Shown here: positions 7,367 to 14,512 of the stretch, piece after piece
Layout of the letters: each line of letters opens with the position of its first letter
Position numbering within the stretch: position 1 is the stretch's first letter
Assembly (NCBI GenBank): GCA_021850955.1
Contig: JAJZKH010000007.1
Coordinates: forward strand, 1-15,001
Length of the DNA stretch: 15,001 bases
Source: Microcaldota archaeon
GTDB taxonomy: Archaea > Micrarchaeota > Micrarchaeia > Micrarchaeales > CABMGC01
Direction: 5' to 3'
Position numbers and translations under genes: made by a program
The notes under the pieces: generated by a model
What the model saw: only the letters and a program-made list of their open reading frames with translations
Told to the model about the DNA's origin: nothing
The model's database searches: none

Positions 7367-8635
7367 TCATTGTTTCTTTACTACATCTAGTACTACTCCT
7401 GCAGCTACTGTTTGACCCATATCTCTTATTGCAAATCTTCCTAATTGTGGGAAATCACTGAACTTTTCTACAACTGTTGCCTTTGTTGGTTTTATTTTGA
7501 CTATTGCTACATCTCCATTCTTTATGAACTCAGGATTCTTTTGCAATGTTTGACCTGTTTTAGGATCTTTCTTCTCAACAATTTCAGTTATTGTTGCTGC
7601 TATCTGAGCAGTGTGTATGTGGAAGACAGGTGTATATCCAGGAGCTATTGCATTCTTGTGATTTATTACTACAATTTGTGCAGTAAACTCTTGTGCTACT
7701 GTTGGTGGATTGTTTGCTGGTCCTACAACGTCCCCTCTTTTTATATCTTTTTTATCTATACCTTTTATATTGAAACCTACGTTATCACCAGGTATTGCTT
7801 GTTGTAATTGTTGGTGGTGCATCTCAATACTCTTAACGTCTGTTTTAATTCCAGAAGGCATTATAATTATTTGTTCGCCAGGTTTCATTACTCCAGTTTC
7901 TACTTTTCCTACAGGTACCGTTCCGAAACCAGCTACGCTGTGAACATCTTGTATTGGTAATCTCAATGGTTTGTCAGTTGGTTTGTTTGGTACTACGAAA
8001 TTATCTAAACATTGTAACAATGTTTGTCCAGTGTACCATGGCATTTTATCTGATTTTACTGCTATGTTATCTCCTTGCAAAGCGGAGTAAGGGACAAATG
8101 TTATTTTACTAACATCATATCCTACTGTTTTAAGAAGTTCTACGACCTTTGTTTTTGTATCTTCGAACTTTGCTTTATCATATCCTGCAGCGTCCATCTT
8201 ATTTATTCCTACTATTACTTGCCCTATTCCCAAAACTCTTGCTAAGTAAGCGTGTTCTCTTGTTTGACCTTGTATTCCGTCTATTGCTGATACTACTAAT
8301 ACTGCAGCGTCAGCTTGACTTGCGCCTGTAATCATATTCTTTACAAAGTCTCTGTGACCTGGTGCATCTATAATTGTGAAGTAGTATTTTGGAGTTTGGA
8401 AGTCTTTGTGCATGATGTCTATTGTTATTCCTCTTTCTCTTTCTTCTTTGAGTTGATCCATGACGAATGCAAACTCAAATGAAGGTCTGTTGTACTTTGT
8501 TACCTCATCTTTGATTTTTTTCATATCTTGTTCTGATACTGCTTTTGTTTCGTAAAGCAATCTTCCTACAGTGGTTGATTTTCCATGATCAACGTGCCCT
8601 ATAAAAATCAAATTCATGTGTGGTTTTTCTGCCAT
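7367..8635 (-). CDS. tuf: Translation elongation factor 1-alpha (archaeal EF-Tu)
   Basis: A 422-residue GTPase that delivers aminoacyl-tRNA to the ribosome. G motifs are intact: GHVDHGKST at 13-21, RGIT at 68-71, DAPGH at 90-94, NKMD at 145-148 and SAL at 184-186. Domains 2 and 3 follow to the C-terminal VAAGVVLDV. Length fits archaeal EF-1alpha. The start is set by a strong AGGTGA site with 5-base spacing. In many archaea this gene follows rpsL, rpsG and fusA; here the upstream neighbour is an unrelated glycoprotein gene and the pair has its own promoter, so the str-type cluster is broken. Confidence 0.97.
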   Translation of the reverse strand: MAEKPHMNLIFIGHVDHGKSTTVGRLLYETKAVSEQDMKKIKDEVTKYNRPSFEFAFVMDQLKEERERGITIDIMHKDFQTPKYYFTIIDAPGHRDFVKNMITGASQADAAVLVVSAIDGIQGQTREHAYLARVLGIGQVIVGINKMDAAGYDKAKFEDTKTKVVELLKTVGYDVSKITFVPYSALQGDNIAVKSDKMPWYTGQTLLQCLDNFVVPNKPTDKPLRLPIQDVHSVAGFGTVPVGKVETGVMKPGEQIIIMPSGIKTDVKSIEMHHQQLQQAIPGDNVGFNIKGIDKKDIKRGDVVGPANNPPTVAQEFTAQIVVINHKNAIAPGYTPVFHIHTAQIAATITEIVEKKDPKTGQTLQKNPEFIKNGDVAIVKIKPTKATVVEKFSDFPQLGRFAIRDMGQTVAAGVVLDVVKKQ

Positions 8636-8640
8636 TTAAT

Positions 8641-8646
8641 TCACCT
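8641..8646 (-). promoter_or_regulatory. Strong ribosome binding site of EF-1alpha
   Basis: AGGTGA on the minus strand, five bases before the ATG. It is the best Shine-Dalgarno match in the window and shows that the organism's 16S tail uses the standard anti-SD. Confidence 0.75.
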
Positions 8647-8752
8647 AAATATAATATTTGTATTATCTTATTATTTTTTATGAGTATATTACTAACCAAA
8701 AATAAGCCATCTTGGTTGAACTAACTACTGTGTGTAAAATATACTCTAATAA

Positions 8753-8769
8753 CCTATATAAATCTTTCG
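8753..8769 (-). promoter_or_regulatory. BRE/TATA promoter of the EF-1alpha/S10 operon
   Basis: On the minus strand CGAAAGA (BRE) runs straight into TTTATATAGG (TATA). Expected transcription start is near 8732, giving a leader of roughly 97 bases, in contrast to the leaderless look of several other genes here. The leader contains a weak 6-bp inverted repeat (8694-8699 with 8712-8717). Confidence 0.7.
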
Positions 8770-8792
8770 TAAAAAGAACACGCATAGAGTTA

Positions 8793-10880
8793 TTAAACTA
8801 TTACACTCTTTACTGTTGTTGTTTTGATATTTATGCTATTACTGGTCTTTGTAGTTATGCTGTTTGGACTTTCAGTGATACTATTCAAAATTATTGCATT
8901 TGTCTGATTTTTATTATAAACAAAGGTTGAGAAGACCTCCTTTCCAGTAAATATATACTGTCCAGGACCATAACTTGTGTTCATATTCATAACATAAGCA
9001 TATTTTTCATTATCTTTGGCATTTCCATACAAATTATAAACTAAACTAACATTATGGTCAGGAGCCAGCCAGAATATGCTATTATTTTGGTTATTTATGT
9101 CTTGTTCGTAAAAACCGTTAGTTAAAGATGGTTGCGAAAGATATAACTTACTTATAATAATAGTTCTATTGCTTGGATTACTTATCAAAACATTTAATAT
9201 AGATAAATTATTTTCTGATCCTTCATAAACACTGGAGTTTATTATCAAATAAGGAGAAACATAAAAATTATATGTTTCATTGAGTTTATATTGAGGTAGT
9301 TTTATTGTTACATTGTTTATTCCAGGTTGCAGCTCAAAATTGTTTACGATTATGAAATTATAGTATTTATAATATCTTACAAATTTATTATCTAAATAAA
9401 TTGTAAAGTTAGTATAATTTGGAGAAATATTCCCTAGATTTAAAATTGTAGTACCATCACTATATCCTATATAATTTATTTTTGTAGGCATACTTTGATT
9501 ATAAAGCAATGAGTCTAAAGCGTAATTATAGTACTGTTCAGAGGATAAGATATAAAAAATATTATTTAATTGCACAGTGTTATACCTTAAATTATAAAAT
9601 AAAGTAGTGTTAGAGCCTAATAAGTAATTTAGAGTTTTTAATGCATAATCATTGTTTTCCAAATAATAGTTATTATAATAAATAATACCTGTATAATTAG
9701 TGTTATTAAATAAATAACTATTTTTTCCATAATAATAAGGATAATTTTCTCTTTTTAGGAAGCCTTGATAATTATTTAATACTTTTGAATTATTGTTAAT
9801 TGCTTCTTGTACTGAAAGCATTTTAGCTAAATAATTTAAAAGTAAAAGTGTACTATTCCCGCGGATAATTAGTGTAGAGTTATCCGTATTATTGGAGGTT
9901 ATCTGATACCCATAATTATTGAATTTTTTAATATAATAATACTCGACAAAACCATAGCCCAAAAAATCATTATTTAACTCAGTATAATTCCAAATGCTCG
10001 AAGAGTTTTTCCCAAAAATATTATTTATATTACTTTGTTTTTCTATCAAATTTTGCATGTTGTTGAAGAAATTAGTACCTAATGTCGAAGTTGATGTGAA
10101 CTCTTGATAATTATTCAAAATACTATTTAAATATTGATTACTCGAGTTTATATCTTTATTAAGCAAATTCAAGGAGTATTTATTCTGCGTTACAATATAG
10201 ATTTTTAAAGAGTAAAAAAATACTAATAAAAGTATGATAAATACTAAAGTTGGAATAATTGCATGGGTTTTTTTATCTGAAAAAACAGCATAGAAGGAAG
10301 TAAAAAATAATATTAAAAGTCCAAATACTTGAAGTATAGAATCAGAGTTAGTCAAGTAATTTAAGATGTACTGATAATGAAAATTTCCCATGTTGTAGAT
10401 CAAAGAAGATGATGTGTAACTTACTCCTGAAAGTGTATTAAATGAGATCATATTCCCAAAAAATAAAAAGTTAGGTAAAAGTATTAATAAAAAAATTGAA
10501 ATGAATGAAAAGATGAGCAAGGTCCTGTGTAAATATTTTTTGTTTTCTTTTTTAGCAGTTTCTAGTTCTTTACAATAATAGTATATCTTCAAGGATAATC
10601 CTAACTCTATTAGGGCATATAATATTATTGCTATTTCTCCCCAAAAAAATAAACTTTCTATCCCTTGATTGAAATTAAGATTTAAAAACTCTCCTAAAGA
10701 GAACATTATTAAAAAAATAAATATAAATAAAATAACAGAAAATATCATTATCAATGAAGAAAGATCCAGTAGTTTATTCACTGCAGTTTTTTTAGGTTGT
10801 GTTTGATAAAAAATATTTGTATTTCCATCTAGGTAGGACCCAGAAAAAAGTCTTTTATCAGAATCATCTTCATCAGACAT
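8793..10880 (-). CDS. Five-pass membrane protein with large glycosylated ectodomain
   Basis: A 695-residue protein I cannot assign to a family. An acidic cytoplasmic N-terminus (DEDDSD) is followed by hydrophobic segments at about 41-62, 78-98, 120-140, 182-200 and 206-229. Positive residues fall in the loops at 99-119 and 201-205, which places the N-terminus inside and the 465-residue C-terminal part outside. The ectodomain is very rich in Asn and Tyr and carries over twenty N-x-S/T sequons; there is no C-terminal anchor. No enzyme motif is visible. The ATG is about 24 bases from a TATA box, suggesting a leaderless transcript. A structural or adhesive surface role is a guess based on topology and composition. 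Confidence 0.82.
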   Translation of the reverse strand: MSDEDDSDKRLFSGSYLDGNTNIFYQTQPKKTAVNKLLDLSSLIMIFSVILFIFIFLIMFSLGEFLNLNFNQGIESLFFWGEIAIILYALIELGLSLKIYYYCKELETAKKENKKYLHRTLLIFSFISIFLLILLPNFLFFGNMISFNTLSGVSYTSSSLIYNMGNFHYQYILNYLTNSDSILQVFGLLILFFTSFYAVFSDKKTHAIIPTLVFIILLLVFFYSLKIYIVTQNKYSLNLLNKDINSSNQYLNSILNNYQEFTSTSTLGTNFFNNMQNLIEKQSNINNIFGKNSSSIWNYTELNNDFLGYGFVEYYYIKKFNNYGYQITSNNTDNSTLIIRGNSTLLLLNYLAKMLSVQEAINNNSKVLNNYQGFLKRENYPYYYGKNSYLFNNTNYTGIIYYNNYYLENNDYALKTLNYLLGSNTTLFYNLRYNTVQLNNIFYILSSEQYYNYALDSLLYNQSMPTKINYIGYSDGTTILNLGNISPNYTNFTIYLDNKFVRYYKYYNFIIVNNFELQPGINNVTIKLPQYKLNETYNFYVSPYLIINSSVYEGSENNLSILNVLISNPSNRTIIISKLYLSQPSLTNGFYEQDINNQNNSIFWLAPDHNVSLVYNLYGNAKDNEKYAYVMNMNTSYGPGQYIFTGKEVFSTFVYNKNQTNAIILNSITESPNSITTKTSNSINIKTTTVKSVIV

Positions 10881-10898
10881 GATTTTTTTAAAACTAAT

Positions 10899-10909
10899 AA
10901 ATATAAATA
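10899..10909 (-). promoter_or_regulatory. TATA box of the five-pass glycoprotein gene
   Basis: TATTTATATTT on the minus strand; its centre is about 24 bases from the ATG at 10880, compatible with a leaderless mRNA. Confidence 0.5.
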
Positions 10910-10969
10910 TACTATGTTAATTACTTATTTTAATTTTTCCTAGTAACAAATAGCTATTCAATATATTTA

Positions 10970-10984
10970 GAAAACTTTATAATC
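10970..10984 (+). promoter_or_regulatory. BRE/TATA promoter of the plus-strand winged-helix-like gene
   Basis: GAAAA followed by CTTTATAATC. The centre of the box is about 31 bases from the ATG at 11011, so the leader would be only a few bases. Confidence 0.55.
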
Positions 10985-11010
10985 TTTAACAGGATATTTT
11001 TATTGATAAA

Positions 11011-11427
11011 ATGTCCATAAAATACTGGGAATATGAGGATGCGCCTGTTAAGGAAAAGATGAAGAACCCAAGTGTTAAGGAGGTAGCAAAGATTTATTTT
11101 GACAATGAAACAAGAGCATATAGATTTGCAAGAGCATTATTAGAGGTTAAAGAGAAAGGACAACTAAGGTTAAAGGACTGCAACCCAGATTTACCAATTG
11201 CTACTTGGAAGAGATATCTAGATTTTGGAGTAAATGTTGGAATACTTAAACACGAATCAAATGTATACAGTTTTACAGATAGATACTCTAAACCTTTCAA
11301 AAATATACCCATTTATATAAAATCCTGGGTGGACACTGAGAAAAAAGAGGATTTGTCCTTGCTATTTATAGCTGCAAAAACAGGAAAACAAAAATCTCGC
11401 AAATCAGAAAATAAAAATATTACTTAA
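11011..11427 (+). CDS. Small basic protein, possibly winged-helix
   Basis: A 138-residue soluble protein without a clear family. Residues about 20-50 (SVKEVAKIYFDNETRAYRFA and onward) and 51-90 are helical, and LPIATWKRYLDFGVNVGILK followed by the aromatic stretch NVYSFTDRY resembles a recognition helix plus wing. The tail is basic and polar (KTGKQKSRKSENK), fitting a nucleic-acid partner. It is one of only two plus-strand genes, has its own promoter, and its stop overlaps the cysS stop in the opposite direction. The function is not established; DNA binding is inferred from the fold-like pattern. Confidence 0.75.
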   Translation: MSIKYWEYEDAPVKEKMKNPSVKEVAKIYFDNETRAYRFARALLEVKEKGQLRLKDCNPDLPIATWKRYLDFGVNVGILKHESNVYSFTDRYSKPFKNIPIYIKSWVDTEKKEDLSLLFIAAKTGKQKSRKSENKNIT

Positions 11428-12851
11428 ACGGAATACCAAACGCTACCTTCTTTTGTATCTTCTATTTTTATTTTATACTCTTTAAGTAATTTATCTCTTA
11501 ATTTATCAGATTTTTCAAAATCTTTTCCCTTTCTTGAGAGCTCTCTTTCTTTTATTAACTCTAAAGCCTCTTTAGGAAGTTTACTGCTTAAATGCTTTTT
11601 GAAATCAAGACCCAGTATCTCATCAAATTCTAATAATGTAGTTAAAACAACTGCAGTTTCCTCCTTATTTAGATCTTTTTTTGAGTAGTTTATCATTTCG
11701 TGCATTTTTATTATTGCATTCGGTATGTTTAAATCATCACTTACTAACTCAAAAAATAATTTTTTATACTCTTTAATAGTCTTAGCAAATTCTTTATCTA
11801 TACTTCCTATTTTTTCATTAGGTACACTTATTTTACTTATAAAAGCGTATATTGAGTTAAGAGCATCGTAATAATGCTTCAATCCTTCAAAGGTGAAGTT
11901 CATCATCTTTCTATAATGGACTGAGATAACCATGAATCTGAATGATAAAGGAGTAAAACCCTTTTTTTCCAAATCATTTATTGTATATATATTTTTTAAC
12001 GATTTGCTCATTTTTTTACCATCAACTGTTAAGAACTCAATATGAACCCAGTACTTAACAAATTGTTTTTCAAAAAGAGACTCGCTTTGAGCTATTTCAT
12101 TTGTATGATGTACCTGTATATGGTCCTGACCTCCACAATGTATGTCTAACTGTTCTCCTAAAAATTTATATGCAATAGTGCTACACTCAATATGCCAACC
12201 AGGAAAACCTCTTCCGAATGTAGTATCCCAGACCATCTCTTTTTCATCTGGTTTTGCAAATCTCCAAACGGCAAAATCAGTTATATTTTTAATTCCTTCA
12301 GGTCTTTGTACACGAGCTCCTCCTATCTGTTGTTCATTTAATGATTTGAAGGTAGAACCAGAAAGCTTTCCGTATTCTTTAAACTTAGCTGTGTCAAAAT
12401 AAACTCCGGTTTCTGTTTTATAAAGATACCCTTTTTCATTCAGTTTTTCTATGAACTCTATTATCTGTTTTATATTTTCAGAGGCTCTTGATATTACATC
12501 TGGTTTAATTATATTCAATTTTTTAGCATCTTCAAAAAAAGCATTGCTGTAAAACTCTATTATTTGTTCAGCTGTTTTATGCTCTTTTTTAGCTTCGTCA
12601 CGTATTTTATCCTCTCCTAAATCTCCATCCCCTATATTATGTCCAACATCAGTAAGATTCATAACGTGTTTTACAGTATAATTGTTTTTTATTAAAACTC
12701 GTTCAAGAAGATCATTTATTATGTAATTTCTCATATTTCCAATATGTGCATAAAAATAAACAGTAGGGCCACAAGTATAAAATCCGACATGATTATTTTT
12801 CAATGGCTTAAACTCTTCCTCTTTTTTACTTAATGTGTTGTATATCTTCAT
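11424..12851 (-). CDS. cysS: Cysteinyl-tRNA synthetase
   Basis: A 475-residue class I synthetase that charges tRNA-Cys. The HIGH-type motif HIGN is at 36-39 and KMSKS at 280-284. The zinc ligands are present at C27, C223, H248 and E252, with the same 25- and 4-residue spacings as in E. coli CysRS, and the C-terminal ERELSRKGKDFEKSDKLRD anticodon-binding helices are complete. The ATG follows TGTGAT with about 5 bases. It lies 47 bases after the upstream surface-protein gene, with U-rich sequence in between, so it may be read from its own promoter within that stretch. Confidence 0.96.
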   Translation of the reverse strand: MKIYNTLSKKEEEFKPLKNNHVGFYTCGPTVYFYAHIGNMRNYIINDLLERVLIKNNYTVKHVMNLTDVGHNIGDGDLGEDKIRDEAKKEHKTAEQIIEFYSNAFFEDAKKLNIIKPDVISRASENIKQIIEFIEKLNEKGYLYKTETGVYFDTAKFKEYGKLSGSTFKSLNEQQIGGARVQRPEGIKNITDFAVWRFAKPDEKEMVWDTTFGRGFPGWHIECSTIAYKFLGEQLDIHCGGQDHIQVHHTNEIAQSESLFEKQFVKYWVHIEFLTVDGKKMSKSLKNIYTINDLEKKGFTPLSFRFMVISVHYRKMMNFTFEGLKHYYDALNSIYAFISKISVPNEKIGSIDKEFAKTIKEYKKLFFELVSDDLNIPNAIIKMHEMINYSKKDLNKEETAVVLTTLLEFDEILGLDFKKHLSSKLPKEALELIKERELSRKGKDFEKSDKLRDKLLKEYKIKIEDTKEGSVWYSV

Positions 12852-12861
12852 AAAGTATCAC

Positions 12862-12898
12862 AAAATAAAAAATTAAAAATAAAAGAAAAAATAAAAAG
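12862..12898 (-). terminator. U-rich tract between the surface-protein gene and cysS
   Basis: Directly after the stop at 12899 the minus strand has repeated T4-T6 runs separated by single bases. This looks like an archaeal U-tract terminator, and the same AT-rich stretch may also carry the cysS promoter. Confidence 0.4.
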
Positions 12899-13678
12899 TT
12901 AGTTTAGTGAGGTTCCGGTACTTCCAACAGGCACCTTTGAGAGGTAGAAGTCTCCGACAGCTATAATGTCATATTTTGTAGCTGGGGTATATACAACTCC
13001 TGAAACAACTCTTATATTTACATTCTTACATAACAATGAAGTCAAAGGTATTGTTGCATTTTCAAATATTCCCGTAGGTGCACCAGAATTTCCATAACTG
13101 TTGAATTGCTTTATTATAATTGGGGTATTATTTTCCATTACCTCAACATAAAGTAAGTTGTTTTGTGGTGACACTATTTCGAAGTTAAGATATGGTTCTG
13201 TTACTTGGAATGCATTTGAAGTTAAGTTTCCAGTACTTATTAGAAGACCTCCAGCATATGTTGTTGCAAAGTACTGTCCATTGTAATTTGTCCATGGGCT
13301 GTCATAATACTCATTATTTTTATTATATTCAGTTATATTTGCAGGAGATGTGCCAAAACCTACTCCAGTAGTATTCCAGTCTTGATAAGTTCCTGTTCCG
13401 AAGTTTCCATTAGGTATACTTACAGTAGATGTTGCAGATAAACAATCTGCCAAAGCCGTATTATTACCGTTTGTAGAAGTGTTTTGTGTTGTAGTTACGT
13501 TTGATTGCGATACTGTACTGTTAGTTGAGTTTGTTTTAGTAGTGTTTGCATTACTTGTTGAGGTATGATTGCTACTTACATTATTATTGGTACTACTCTT
13601 AGTGTTTAAGAAGTAAAGTATACCTCCTATAACTATTATAGCAACAATAATTATTCCTATTATTGTTAAATTTCCCAT
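12899..13678 (-). CDS. Membrane-anchored glycosylated surface protein with beta-sandwich domain
   Basis: A 259-residue protein: an N-terminal membrane segment (about 4-24), a Ser/Thr/Asn-rich stalk (about 28-75) packed with N-x-S/T sequons, and a globular domain (about 79-255). The domain begins with IPNGNFGTGTYQDWNTTG, the NGxFxTGxxxxW pattern seen at the start of many jelly-roll, carbohydrate-binding-like domains. It has two cysteines, C79 and C217, which could form a disulfide joining the two ends. A stalked surface protein, possibly sugar-binding, is the likely design; ligand unknown. It has a TATA-like TTAAATATATT about 28 bases upstream (13701-13711) and a GTGA site just before the ATG. 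Confidence 0.8.
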   Translation of the reverse strand: MGNLTIIGIIIVAIIVIGGILYFLNTKSSTNNNVSSNHTSTSNANTTKTNSTNSTVSQSNVTTTQNTSTNGNNTALADCLSATSTVSIPNGNFGTGTYQDWNTTGVGFGTSPANITEYNKNNEYYDSPWTNYNGQYFATTYAGGLLISTGNLTSNAFQVTEPYLNFEIVSPQNNLLYVEVMENNTPIIIKQFNSYGNSGAPTGIFENATIPLTSLLCKNVNIRVVSGVVYTPATKYDIIAVGDFYLSKVPVGSTGTSLN

Positions 13679-13700
13679 AAAATCACTTATATTCTTTTAG

Positions 13701-13711
13701 AATATATTTAA
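13701..13711 (-). promoter_or_regulatory. TATA box of the stalked surface-protein gene
   Basis: TTAAATATATT on the minus strand, centred about 28 bases before the ATG at 13678. A small inverted repeat, ATTCT-ttt-AGAAT (13691-13703), sits between box and start. Confidence 0.45.
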
Positions 13712-13808
13712 CGCAAGTATTATTATTCTTACGCCACAAAACATATTTGCATAGTTAATCGGTGTTTCACTGGGAAGTATACCTAGAAAATGGAAAAAGA
13801 AAGGAAGA

Positions 13809-13883
13809 ATGCGCTGGAAATGGGTAAAGAAAAGAAGAAAGAGAGTAAGAAGAGCCCAGAAGAGAAGAGTAGGAGATCTGTAA
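13809..13883 (+). CDS. rpl41e: Ribosomal protein L41e-like, very small and basic
   Basis: A plus-strand frame of 24 residues from ATG 13809, reading [20 protein letters not shown] and ending VGDL. This fits eukaryotic/archaeal L41e (about 25 residues, beginning MRxKWxKKR and almost wholly Arg/Lys), which sits at the interface between ribosomal subunits. The frame is open upstream with coding-like codons, and from ATA 13779 it would add PRKWKKKGR (34 residues in all). The ATG gives the usual family start, while the extension is equally basic, so the true start may be the ATA. The gene stands alone, divergent from the surface-protein gene, and its stop codon is part of the terminator stem. It is too short for most gene callers. 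Confidence 0.7.
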   Translation: MRWKWVKKRRKRVRRAQKRRVGDL

Positions 13884-13919
13884 TTTTTTACAGATTTTTA
13901 TTTCTTTATTTCTTTTATT
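13876..13919 (+). terminator. Hairpin plus U-rich intrinsic terminator of the L41e-like gene
   Basis: ATCTGTAA (13876-13883) and TTACAGAT (13888-13895) form a perfect 8-bp stem with a TTTT loop, followed by TTTTATTTC and further T-rich sequence. The upstream arm includes the stop codon TAA. No T-run lies on the other side, so it serves the plus strand. Confidence 0.7.
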
Positions 13920-13927
13920 TAATTTAT

Positions 13928-14512
13928 TTATGTAAGAGTTCTTACATTATATCTGCCCCTTAACTCTACCTCTTTGAGTTTATCTATAACTTTTTTACCT
14001 TCGGGATTTTTTTCAATGTAAGAACTTAGAAATATTTCAAATGATTTTTTACTAACTGATCTTTTGAATAAAAGTAAATCTATTGCTTTTTCCTCTAAAT
14101 TATTAGTTACCTCAGCTAGGCCGAAATCAATTATGAATGGAGTATTATTTTTAATTATTATGTTAGCAGGTGTTAAATCACCATGAACAACTCCTGAAAG
14201 ATGCATTTTTTTAACCTCATTGCCAATGGGCTTCATAAACTCTTCGTTTTCAGGAAGATCTCGCATCAATACACCTTCTACAAAGCTCATCATGATTGTG
14301 TATTTACCTAATGCAAGTATCTTAGGAGAGTTTACATTAGAGTTGTTTAATTTAAGTATTATTCTTGCTTCTCTTTTTGTTCTGAAGCTACGTAATTTTT
14401 CATCTAAAGATTTTATTCTATACTTTTTTTCGTTTCTTGTTTTTACAATCACTTTCTGATTATATAACTGTATTACCTCGATTGTTGCTTCTGCACCTTT
14501 AAATTCAATCAT
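13928..14512 (-). CDS. bud32: Bud32-type KEOPS kinase/ATPase
   Basis: A small atypical protein kinase of the KEOPS complex, which acts with Kae1 in the t6A modification of tRNA position 37. Counted from M1 at 14512 (194 residues): KGAEA near the N-terminus in place of a full glycine loop, the Lys of VIVK, RTKREARI at about 44-51, the catalytic loop HGDLTPAN at 110-117, DFGLAE at 129-134, and a C-terminal VELRGRY typical of archaeal Bud32. A longer form from ATG 14527 exists, but 14512 is preferred: it gives the family-like start MIEFKGAEA and has GAGGT eight bases upstream. It overlaps the end of kae1 by 8 bases in another frame; in some archaea the two are fused. Confidence 0.94.
   Translation of the reverse strand: MIEFKGAEATIEVIQLYNQKVIVKTRNEKKYRIKSLDEKLRSFRTKREARIILKLNNSNVNSPKILALGKYTIMMSFVEGVLMRDLPENEEFMKPIGNEVKKMHLSGVVHGDLTPANIIIKNNTPFIIDFGLAEVTNNLEEKAIDLLLFKRSVSKKSFEIFLSSYIEKNPEGKKVIDKLKEVELRGRYNVRTLT

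Noticed and set aside
7445..7807. Plus-strand frames of 77-120 codons opposite EF-1alpha
   Set aside because: They lie antisense to an intact conserved gene and have Cys/Tyr-rich compositions typical of shadow frames.
8678..8710. Ten-residue reading frame (MAYFWLVIYS) in the EF-1alpha leader, minus strand
   Set aside because: Too short to separate from chance, no ribosome site, and no composition signal of coding.
8694..8717. AACCAA/TTGGTT inverted repeat in the EF-1alpha leader as a riboswitch or attenuator
   Set aside because: Only a 6-bp AT-heavy stem with a 12-base loop and no other structured elements.
9000..10200. AT-rich repeated-looking stretch as a CRISPR or tandem repeat array
   Set aside because: No exact repeat unit with regular spacing; the pattern comes from Asn/Tyr/Leu codons of the glycoprotein gene.
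13801..13920. Purine-rich stretch as a simple repeat
   Set aside because: It is explained by the Arg/Lys codons of the L41e-like gene.
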